Source: Undaria pinnatifida (lineage: Eukaryota; Sar; Phaeophyceae; Laminariales; Alariaceae). Taken from it: a stretch of DNA of 64,000 nt. Under the pieces are notes generated by a model. That model did not search any database. It was not told where the DNA came from and saw only the letters and a program-made list of their open reading frames with translations. Location: NCBI GenBank assembly GCA_012845835.1, contig JABAKD010000016.1, positions 13,753,020 to 13,817,019 on the forward strand, written 5' to 3'. Positions 34,117-46,100 of this stretch are shown piece by piece (the first letter of the stretch is position 1; each line of letters begins with the position of its first letter). Both the position numbers and the translations under genes were made by a program.

Positions 34117-37100
34117 TCATCCCCCCGCGACCTTCTTGAACGCGTCCAGCCTTCTCCGAGCGTTGGCGTGGTTAACTTCCACCTGCCCCCGCGCGGGAGA
34201 CTCGGCACCTAACACCCCCAGCGCCCTCTCGTACAGCTCCGCAGCCACCTCGAGAGATGCTTGCGACCCTTCCCCGCTCTGTTCCTCGAGCCAGCCCAGG
34301 TTGCTTAGAAGCTCAGGCGAGGTTGGGTGCAATGCAAGAGCTCGGTGGTAGAGGGCCCTCGCACCGGGAATGTCACCTGCCGCCTAGTGAGGGGTAGGGG
34401 TAGGCGGGGTCGGGGCGGGGGGGATGGGGGGTGGTATGGGAGAGAGGGGGGTGAGAGGCAAGGGGTGGGGAGCTGGGAGGCGGGGTGTGTGCTCAGCTTG
34501 TGCATGGCCGTAGTCGTGTGACCATAGACCCTCGTACCCCTACTATGCCGGGACGGGGGGGCGGGGGGGGGGGGCAGGGGTAGACTGGAACGGTCGCGTT
34601 TTTTGCACGCTATAACGGTTTAATGTTTAGCATATTACAACAGGTTTGTGTAGTAATAGCAGTGATATTAGCATGTAGCAATAACAGTATCAGTGTAGGT
34701 AGTAGCAGAAGTACCTGGTGCGCCGCTCCACCGTTGACGAGGAGAGCCAAGTCCTCCGGCGCAACCAAAAGCCCCGCCAAAAACGCCCCCACTTCAGCAT
34801 GACCCCCCCGCCCCGCCTCCCTCAGCGCAAGCCCCAGGCTGTTGTAGGTGGCCGGAAGGTCAAGCGCGTCGGCTTCTCCCATGCCGCCTTCCCCGCTCCC
34901 CGTCGCGGTGTTGCCGGAGAGGAGGCGTTTTGAGGTGGCGATGCCCTCTTGGAAGTGCTCGACGGCGTCCTATAGAAATGGGCGTTTTTTTTCGGGGGGG
35001 GGCGTGTACTCATTTTCATGCGTAGCCTTGAGACTATAGATCCTCGCATCCTGGGGGGGGGGGGCATGTAATCACATCATGCATGGCCGTAGTCTTAAGA
35101 TTATCGATCCTCGCCTCGCCTCGATATAATGCCGGGACGGGGTGCTCACGCCGATTTTTCGCCGACCAGGTTGTGTGTAGGGGGGAGGGGGGTTGTACAT
35201 CAGATACACGAGAGTGCTGGTTTTCTAGGGGAAGGGTTGTGCCGGCAGAGTACCAGTGTCAACCGGGGTGGGGTGGGACAGGTATGTAGAAGGGCGTGTT
35301 GTGTGAGAGAAATCGATTTAAACAAAAGGTGAGTTGGAGTGAACACACCAGAGCTTGTTTTCCCAACATTTTTTCATATGACTTGACTACTCCTATTAGT
35401 CTAGACATCCAATAATAACGCTTGTTTTCACACAAAACATCAGGACTAACGGAACTGAAGTTTAGACATCATTACATACGGGCACCGCGTGATGTGTAAG
35501 GTGGGCTTCAGCCCTCCTTTTTTTTCGTGTTTGCAAAGTGGTTGCTGTTGGTTTTATTGCGCCGATCACACTTTTTGCTCTGCACTTTCGTGATGGAAAC
35601 AAAGCACTCCAAATCAGCCTAGAAATATTTTCGGAGTCGGGAACGAGCTAGGCCTAGTCTAGCCAGCCCATAGCCATCACAGACGGACCAAGCCTTCGGC
35701 CGGGGAGGCGGTTTTGGCAGATCTTTTTTCGGTGGCTCGGGCTCACTAACACGAGCGATCCCCCTGTTCCTTTGCGTTCTTGTATTTTTTTTGGTTTGCG
35801 ATGTGACGCCGCCATGGAATAATTATCCAAGCTGCGCGAAAACGAGTTGCCTGTAGACGAGTAAAAAAGTGTTCCTTGTTTTGGTTGGGCACAGAGCCAG
35901 TCGGGCGAGTGGCCCAAATCCCGCAGAGCAAAAAGAGGTTGCCCCTCCTTCTGGAGCCTTGGGTTGCCCCTTCTACAGCACCTCAGGGCGCACACGAGGA
36001 GGAGACGAAAGGCGGCACCCAAGGCATGAACTTCTCACCTGAAAGCGTCCCCTAAGAACCAACGCCTGCCCTTTCACTAGCCTCGCCAGCGGAAAACCGG
36101 ATCCCGCAGCCAACGCCTGATCGGTGTAGAACTCTGCACGCCGCAGGAGCGATTCGGGTGTGGCGTCGGAAATGACGCCGTCGTGGTCGATGTGCTTCAC
36201 GCGTCCCTGCTCCATTGTCGTGCTCCCTCTGTCTTCTTGGAGGCCTCGCATGGCTTCCCGGGTAAGAGCGAGATATTCCTATTGGCATTGTTTGCGTGTC
36301 ATGGGAACAAGATGGTCGAGAGCTAGGGTTAGCACCAGGGTTAGAGGTAGGGCTAGGGTGGGGTTACGGCTAGGATTAGGGTTGGTTGGGGGTTTGTTTG
36401 GGATTACTGGGCGTTAGGAACAAAATAGTTGAAGTTTTTCTCTTTCATGTGAGCACGTTATAACGCGGCAATGAAGGGATCCTTACCGACGAAATCCGCT
36501 TGTCTTCCGTAGATTACGTCGAAACAAACGAAACACGTGACTCTCTACTCGTAGTGATGGTTAACAAGCCGTGGACGTTGGACCTGGAGAGCTCTTCCCC
36601 AGTAGTATCTACAGTACTTCATGTTGTTGTTTCCCCTCGAAAATGTTGTTGTTTCCCCTCGAAAATGTTGTTGTGTCCCCTCGAAAATGTTGTTGTGTCC
36701 CCTCGAAAATGTTGTTGTGTCCCCTCGAAAATGTTGTTGTGTCCCCTCGAAAATGTTGTTGTGTCCCCTCGAAAATGTTGTTGTTTCCCCTCGAAAATGT
36801 TGTTGTGTCCCCTCGAAAATGTTGTTGTGTCCCCTCGAAAATGTTGTTGTGTCCCCTCGAAAATGTTGTTGTGTCCCCTCGAAAATGTTGTTGTGTCCCC
36901 TCGAAAATGTTGTTGTGTCCCCTCGAAAATGTTGTTGTGTCCCCTCGAAATATTCGATGTGTCTGCAGGAAAATCTACCAATACTTTATTTGGCTGTTTC
37001 CCCCAACCATCAAGACGCGGGTAAACACGTCTCCGCAACTCGTGGCCCGGGGTATGACATGAGGGGCTGGCGACACCACGTGTGCGTATTTTTCTTTGCG

Positions 37101-40100
37101 CTGTTTACTGCATGCCCATATGATGTACCAGGGCATCAGGTATGATATATCAAAGAAATATAAGGGTCGTTCAGGTATGAAATTCAAACCAAACGTTGCT
37201 TATATTTACGAATATATAAACCACACGCTCCTTGTGTCTTGAGCGGAGCGGTATCAAGTTAATCGCCAAAGGCTCTTATGTTTCCGTTCAGATTGGTGCT
37301 AAGTAAGACGTCCTGGTATACAAGGTCCTTGTGTACAAGGACAGAGCACTATCAAATTGAACTGGTGATTCGCACGCCTCAGCCAAAAAAAAATGCCTAT
37401 TGAGATTGATACGAAGCGCCATCGAAGTTGTCAGTACGCTAGCGGGCAAAAGGGGTAATATTCCCGGGAGTGTACTTACTTATGCAACTCCGAACTACTC
37501 GCCTGCCCAAGGTAGACCACGATCTTGAAATTCTTTGGCTCTAGCTCAAGAGCTCGCTCCATCGCCAAAACGGACCGAAAATGATCCCCTGCCAGCATTT
37601 GAGAAACCCCAAAGTTGAACAGCGCTGACGGGAAATCTGGATTCAACTGCAGTGCGCAGCAAGTCGGTGCAAGGGTTTGGGTGGGAGGGGGAGAGGTGTG
37701 TACTCATTTCATGCATAACCGTAGTCGTATGACCATAGCTATTAAACCCTCGCATCCCGACAATGCCGGACGAAGCACGTCGGATTTTCACCAACCAGGC
37801 AGACATTGCTTGCACCAAGCGCGAAGCGCCGTGAGGTGTTCGGCGAGTGGCATGAAGGGTGAGCTGCATCCTTCCAAGAACCCCTCGTAAGGCGGACTTC
37901 GGCACCTTGTGCCTACTTTCTTGCTTATGGGTGACAGCGCCAATGAGTTATAGTTTGTTTTCTGGTGTGGCCACTCCAACAACAGCGATGGGTATTACTA
38001 CATATATATGTAACTGCCTAGTGGATGCCTTACCATATTGACACTACGTGATGCGATTCACCCCTTGTGCGGAGTTAGGGTTCTCCACCGCGCACAACGT
38101 GATCTAACTCGATAACCATCATGGTGACCGCCAAAAAAAAAGCAACGGTATCCTGGTTGTCTAGCTCACGCAGTGACTGGCATGTTTTACAGCATCGTTG
38201 CGAACCAACGCCAACCCCAATACGCATATAATGTTTTACAGCGTCGGTGCCAACCGAGTCCAACTATTATACATATACTTTAGGGAGGGTCGTCGGTGAG
38301 GGAGTGGGGTATTTTTTTTTCTTTTTGGGAGGAGGGGGAGTTTTAGCGCGAGAGTGAATCGGGGGTAAGGATGTGAAAGGGCACCCAGCGGTAGTGGTCA
38401 CAGCATCTGCACGCGAAGCCACAGTGTCGGGAAAGCTGTATCCGTGCGGTGCCACATCGGGCGACGACTGGAGTAGCATTTTTTTGGCCAAACGTTTCTT
38501 TTGGAATATAATTTGAGCTTTTTTTATAGGATTAGTTTGTTTTATACCTAGGCCAAGGGTCATCGGATTGCGCTTGCATTTTTTTGAAAGTCACGTTTAA
38601 CATGAGGTCTAGCGCTCGTCGACAGAGGGCCCCCAGAAAGTTTCGGCGATACCCCTACCGTACTATTGTTACTACTAGTGCCATGTGCCTCTCGCACCCT
38701 TCATGCTAACCTCGATAGCCCTTCGCAGCAGTCGCTCCGCTTGAGGCGCCTCTACCACGTTAAGCATGCCCGACGCCAGGTTGTTCAGTGTCTTGATCCC
38801 ATTTGGACACACTCGCAGTGCTGACTCGAACAGCGCCCTCTCGGACTTCCAGTCCTTGCATCGCGAGAGCGTCCGACCGCCGAAAAACGCCGCCCATGCT
38901 GCCAACAAACCCATCGCGACGGTGGTCTTCAGTAATTTCCTGCGCCTGCTCCCGATGACCTGCAATCCTCCGGGAAGCTTTTCTTTGCAATCACACTGTC
39001 GTTTGCGCGCTCGAGACGCGGGCGAAGACGACGAAGATTGCTTTCCTTCCGCACATGCGCAGGATTGTGAATTTCCCGAATTAGTACCTCTACCGAGCGC
39101 CGGCGTGTCTGCGAGAAGATTATCTGCTGCTGCTTCCGCAAGCCCTGACAACCGCGCTTTGTTCTTTCGCTTCCGGTTTCCAACGTCACCATGGGACACA
39201 CGGCGACCTGGTGGCGGCGCGCTGTCGGGAACGACAAACGACGACCGCCGTTCACCCCCTTTCGCTTTTGTCGCTGCTGCGGAGCCGTGGGGTGGACCTT
39301 TCCCTTGATGCGACCCTCTCGGTGCCGGGAACAATGGCGTCGACAGAGAAGGCGAGATTTGAGGTCGGTGACGATTGTTGGTCCCCGACCGTTCTGGCGC
39401 CTCCAAGAGCGCGACGCTGTTACCACTGGCGGGAGCTTTGTCGAACGGCGAGGAGGTTACACCAGGCGGAGGGGTGCGCTCTTGTTTTCTTTGTTTTCCG
39501 GGGGGCGAGGAGGTATCAGCAAAAATCTTGATCCGGTTGCCATCCCTGTCTGCACCGTTTCGGTTGGTCGCGTTCGAGGTCACAGTTTCCATGTCCTTAT
39601 CGGCTGGTGTTCTGGGTTGTGCGTTGGTCAGGCTGTAGTCGCGACGCAGGATGCACGCAGCGAGCACGCAAGCTCCTAGGCTGGGCAGGTAGAGAAGCTG
39701 GGAGGGTGACCGCGAAAGAACGGGTGAAGGGCACAGCAGGTGGGAGGAACTGTCATTCAGAACTGCGGCCATTTTTTTGGGGACAAATTACTTTCACGCA
39801 GTATGGGTTGATTATTTGCAGCAGAAAAACAGTTATTTCGGAGGCTAGGGTGGGCACGTATTACAGCCACGACTAACAAGGCATAGTAAAAACCACCCAC
39901 AAGCAAAAATGCTTGACCTACCCTCCGGTCCGTTGAGAAGGAGTGCAAATTTAGCAGTACACAGCGATTGAAAGTGCGGCATCGACGTTTCGTGTTTTTC
40001 GAGATGGCGGAGCAGAGTCGGGCACGGTAAGGACATAGGGAGAAACCCCCACGCGTATCATGGCTGATCACTTGGGGGTAGCCTGCCGTTTACCTTGTTG

Positions 40101-43100
40101 TTGTTTTATCCACTCCACGCAAAGACATAACGTTGTCCACGGCCAAACGGAGTACGGTAAACGCGCCATGACGCGCCGTCCAAAACCAAACAGACGCAGA
40201 ATGGTCCATAGCAACATGTTTACGGGAGCCAGAGGCATGCGGCAAACGCAAACCGACCCGACCCGACACGACCCGACCCGACCCGACCCGACCCGACCCG
40301 ACCCGACCCGACCCGACCCGACCCGACCCGACCCGACCCGACCCGACCCGACCCGACCCGACCCGACCCGACCCGACCCGACCCGACCCGACCCGACCCG
40401 ACCCGACCCGACCCGACGACCCGACCCGACCCGACCCGACCCGACCCGACCCGACCCGACCCGACCCGACCCGACCCGACCCGCCCGACCCGACCCGACC
40501 CGACCCGACCCGACCCGACCCGACCCGACCCGACCCGACTTGACCCGACCCGACACGACCCGACACGACCCGACCCGACTCGATCCGACACGACACGACC
40601 CGACCCGACACGACCCGACCCGACACGACACGACACGACACGACACGACCCGACCCGACCCATTCTGATCCGACCCGATCCGACCCGACACGACCCGACC
40701 CGACCCGACCCGAACCGACCCGACCCGACCCGACCCGACCCGACCCGACCCGACCCGACCCGACCCGACCCGACCCGACCCGACCGACCCGACCCGACCC
40801 GACCCGACCCGACCCGACCCGACCCGACCCGACCCGACCCGACCCGACCCGACACGACCCGACACGACCCGACCAGGCCCGACCCGACCCGACCCGACCC
40901 GACCCGACCCGACCCGACCCGACCCGACCCGACCCGACCCGACCCGACCCGACCCGACCCGACCCGACCCGACCCGACCCGACCCGACCCGACCCGACCC
41001 GACCCGACCCGAACCGACCCGAACCGACCCGACCCGACCCGACCCGACCCGACCCGACCCGACCCGACCCGACCCGACCCGACCCGACCCGACCCGACCC
41101 GACCCGACCCGACCCGACCCGACCCGACCCGACCCGAAACGACCCGACCCGACCCGACCCGACCCGACCCGACCCGACCCGACCCGCGGAATTTGACACG
41201 ACACGATACGACACGACACGACCCGAACCGACCCGATCTGACCCGATCCGCATCTGGCCATGGACCGTTCATGCATTTCTGAAACTCACCCGTTCCGCGA
41301 CCACAGCACCGATCGGGAAAAATGCATTTGAGGCCGGCAGAAACGGGACCACGATCAATGCCAGCCCCCACATCACAGCGGTGTCGGACCGTACGAGGGC
41401 TATCGCCGCACCGCTCACAATTGCTGCGTACAGCATCAGTGGGGCGAGGTTCGCGGAGTCGGCGAAGGAGGTTACGTGCGGGATGCACCTGCCAAGGTAC
41501 CGTCGAAGGGAAGACAGCGGAGAAGAAATGGCTTGATTTTGGCAGTTTTATGTATCCGTTTTGTCATTACGGTGGTCTAGTTTTGGCCCGTCAAGGCCTT
41601 TAATACTACTTTTAGTGTGGGTAAATCGTTGACGTTTCTGTCAAGGAGTTAAAGTGCCGTCAACTGACAGATTTGCTTCCAGCAGGGTTTAGGAGTTAGT
41701 CCCGCCCCCCAACCAACGGAGGAGATAAAGCACATTTGGCCACGGTTCTTTGCGTCGCAGTACATACAGGATTTGAAACTGATCACCTCTCCCGCGGCCT
41801 CCACGGCCGGCAAGATTATGCTGGCGTCGTCGACAAACCAACTCGAAGTTGTTATGCGTATGCATGCACTCCATGTTAAGTGCCACTGCTGTTGTATCAT
41901 CCGCGCGACCCGCGGAGATACATCGCTCGGGTCGTACCTGAAGCCCCAGTCGTAGCAGAGCTGGTTTGGCCACAGCAGTTTGGATGCGTACACGGCGTGG
42001 GTGTAAGCGTAAGACAGCGCTCTCTCCTTGCGGCTGCACGAAGGGTGGTAGTGGATCACGACGGGCACCGCGGAGAGCAACTTAGAACAATATAGAACAC
42101 CTCAGAACAACACGCAGGTTGTATATTCTCGATCGTAGCTCTCGGATGCCTCAACGCGGGCTTTTAAATCGTTATGTCGTTGTGTCTGGGTCCCTGCAGG
42201 GTAGCGCAAGTTGTGAATAGAGACTTCCTACAAGCATAAATAGTAGCAGAACCCTACCTTGATAGGATAGAGATGTCGTTCTCAAGCACGCCCCATTCTC
42301 GAACCTTCGCTCCCTCGTGCAAGCTCAAGTGCATCAGGACCAACCCAAGCGCGCAAAACACTGCCAAAGTTATCCTTGTGGCGGCAGCCGCGGGACTGAG
42401 CCGACACCAACGCCTCCGCAGCGCCTCACGTAGCCTCGTCGACACTGCTTGCGCAACGCGAGGAAGGGGAGAGGCGTTATAAAAGAGAAGGGGTAGGGGC
42501 AAAGGTATCGGTTGACGATCTAGCGTTGAGCCGTCAAGGCCTCCTTAGGCTGAATATAATAATTGTAGTGTGACGAATTTCTTGACGGCTGTCCGTCAAG
42601 AAACGAGAAGACCGCCAACCGACATATTTGGCCAGGGATAGGGAAAAACCTTTCTCCGTGTCTGAGTCATGTCTTGCTATTGAATGGCGGGTAGCCAGCG
42701 GCTGAGACACAATACCCGCAGTCGGTCACAACTGCGCATTTGCCTGGGTATGTGCTTGGTCACCTGTGTGTTACTTGCCGTCTCTTTTGTAACGATCCCG
42801 GTTGGGTAAGACACCGTTAGCTAAGTCGCCAATGGGGGCCTAGGATGGCTTGCCCTAAATCTGCAGAGGGTGCAAGGAAGCCACAGAAGACCTCTCGGTT
42901 CACGGTTTTGAAACGCTCAGTAGCAAGTCGATTTGCCGCGTTATTGCTCCACCCTCACCGGTGTCACTCAGCCGCACCCTCTCAACAGTAGTAATGCCCT
43001 CCAAAACACGACTAACGTGGTGCCCTCGCACCAAACGGACCATTAGCTTTAAAACTGAACCAGCTTCCAACTAAGGAAGTACCGATAGAACGTGATGCCC

Positions 43101-46100
43101 CTCTATAGTAGGAATTACCGAAAAAACGTCATACTCCCTTATCATAGGAGTTACCGACAAAACGTTACGCTCCTGCGCCATAGCTACTCGTGCAATGTTC
43201 TCTTTGGGGCTAATGTACTCTACATGGGCACGTAATTCGGGTTAAGTGGACTTGGATAAAATAATTACCAGTAGAGAAATACATTGGTGGTTTCCCAACA
43301 ATGTCGGTACGTACCAGCCCAACATACCGGCACTATCCAGGGCACAGGTACTGTCGAGAACAAACGGTTACTATAGAGAATTACAGTCGGGGCAAGCGAT
43401 TTCGCCGACACTATGGAGATCAGTGGCACTACTCAACCGGCCCTATGGAGATCCTTCCACTGTACAGAAATGTGCGAGGATGCCCCAGAGGATCAGGGTA
43501 GCTCCTCGACGCCAACTTGCCTGAAAAATCATCTCCCGCCCTTAATTCCATCTTCGGCTGCCGGCGGCTGCCCTCGCCCACGAAACGCACCACGTCCGCT
43601 CCAGCGATAAGTCCAAACACCGTCACGCCTATCTCCTTGCACAATGTCGCGGCAAACGCGAATCCGAGCGCCGCCAAAAATCTCAGAGCGCCGGGCCCCG
43701 AGTCGACGTTGACGTCCTTCCCTCCGGCGTTCTTTGCACACGATTGATGGCCACCGCCTGCTGCCCTTTCAGCGTCTATCGAGGCTACCACTGCAGCTGT
43801 TGGAAGATGTCTAGGACCAGTTAGGAGGTCATGGCCTGCCGTCTTAGTACCCTCGGTTGCTGCCGAGGCAGCTTTGACCGGTGGAGCAGCAGTGAAATCT
43901 TGGTGACGGGATGCGGTAATGTATTGACGGGTAGAATCATCATGGACGACGACCCCGCGTTTTGGTAGTGTTTTCTTCCTCCCGGACCCCGCGCTTCCGC
44001 TCTGCTTGTTACGCTTGTTGCGCTTGCCTCGCTGGCCCCCCTTGCTCTGCTGGATACTGCTATCTTCACCTGATTTTTTTTCGCCGCGAGCCTTGTCGTC
44101 CACCGTCCCCACCTCCACCCCCACCCCCAGCCCCCCGGGCGTGTTTGACCTCGTGACAAGAGATTTTCCTCCCACCGTGAGGGATAGGGCAATCACTGCG
44201 AAGAAGCCGCAGAGCAAATCGGCTCTGCCGACGATGGGGGCAACAGCCTGCCAGGGAAATATGTCAATGACAGAGAACATCGCGAAACAAGCCCCAATGT
44301 TGAGGGTTTTGATGGTCTAGTGATCACGCCACACCCAGTTAGCGTTGGCGGTTTCCCTCTTGTTCGTCGAAGACATCTTCAAGTGCTGTTGTTGTTGTTG
44401 TTGTTGCTGTTGTTGTTATAAGACATTATTTACGTTGTTAGAAAACATTAGTTACGTAACAAAAAACTCACCTCAACGTGCACGGGATGAACCGCAAACA
44501 GCAGCGACGCAGTGACTACTGGTAGCTCGTCACCTGCGCTGGGAACGACGCACGTACACACGCCAGGGAAGAAGGTTAGGCGTAGGTATGCACAACGTAC
44601 ACACACAAAACAGCGTGTGAAATCGTGAGGCAGTTTACTGTACTGCGCCTGTCTAGATATGCGCAAACAGAGGTATCTAAACCCAGCGAAACCATGGCTC
44701 CGCGTCAAGGTTTGTGATAATATTTCTGCGGTTTTCCTTTGTTGTTCACATTGCAACGTAGTATATGCCTGTGTTTTACCCAGATATTTTCAAGGAATTA
44801 TATTGCCGTTGCCGTTAATTGGCGGCTTATTTTCTAAACCAGCAAACGCAACTTCCCGCAATTGAAACCTACGAAGGTGTACACCAATCCGTGACCTACG
44901 GCAGGCGTGCAAGCCCTCTCGACCGTGCATCACCGTAGCGTCTGTCGCACGCCACAATGAAGGCGTAGTATCCTATTGTTTATTTGGCTCCTCGCCTGAA
45001 GAGCTCTTTACCCCACCCAAACACTGGCTATGAGAAAAATATAAAAAATGAAAGTTCTTCCCGATGAACAACCCCGCTAACAACCTCTCTGGAGCTATCA
45101 AGTGAACAACAGAGTAAAACTCAAATCAAACTCCAACAGCTTGTTATTACAGTGGTCTTATTGACACACGCTAGTAATAGTACTCATAATAATAGTATCA
45201 AGAGTATTAATAGTATTGACAGTGTTAATAGTACTCATGGTACTAATAGTACGGTCAGGGTGCGCCATTTTTTTTTCCTGGAAACTGCTCACGCGAGCAA
45301 TTCCGTGCCTCACCCCCCCCTACAGAAAAAAAATTTATGGGAGTGAACTGAATGCCTACCCGATGAGCAAAGCCGTGGGCTAGCCTAGCTTGTTACAAAC
45401 AAAAATGGCATTCCCTCGATTGCATTAACAACATTAATAGGTTAAGAAGACCCGCCGTTCAGAAAATGCTGTTGCCAAAAAACGGTATACCTTGATACCT
45501 TCGTTATATTAGCACGCGTCTCATGGCCTAAGCATCTAGTGAACAGTATGGTAAAACATACCCATAGGGTAGAACATGCTGGTAGATACAGCTCAAACGA
45601 TGCTGGGTGGCTCCCCAGCCAAGGAACCCGCGTATCGTACTACACGTCGCCCTTGCCTGCAAAAACGCAGCGGAAAAGCCACGTCGAGGAGGCGCAGGTT
45701 GCCGCGTGCACCACGACGTTAAACAGGTGAAATCCGGGCGCGTCGGTGTACTTAGGACCTGCGCCCCGAAGCAATCCCTCCGCGCTGCCATCGGTGTTTT
45801 CTTCCGGAGTTCCATCGGAGGCAGTTCGTTCCGCAGAAAACGTTTGTGCGAGCATGTTGCTTAACCTGATCGCACGGGGTGCACGGTATATCATCACCCT
45901 GAACACGACTTCGAAAACATTTGTTCGTGCAACCCGACCGACCAACAGTTCCATGCACCTGCCCTATTGATAGTCCTATTAATGGTTCTATTAATAGTCC
46001 TAAAGCAAACGCATTCGTTACATTATCATACCACCCGTTAATGTTGCACTAGAGGAGCTTAACCGGTCAGAAACATTTCGCCCGAAACGTGCAACCCCTA

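Noticed and set aside
36500-37145. Several 139-174-codon frames on both strands
   Set aside because: They come from the 22-bp satellite, which is open in most frames; no non-repeat coding sequence.
37780-37905. Possible extra TMTC exon between exons 9 and 10
   Set aside because: Exon 9 (ending RRAIE) joins exon 10 (starting LNPDF) in phase and completes a normal TPR, so no extra exon is needed; the translated stretch has no TPR pattern.
40068-41488. Overlapping reading frames of 387-422 codons (Arg-Val-Gly-Ser repeats)
   Set aside because: Products of the CCCGA pentamer array, whose unit has no stop codon; no start context, no domain, and the array lies in an intron of the TMTC gene.
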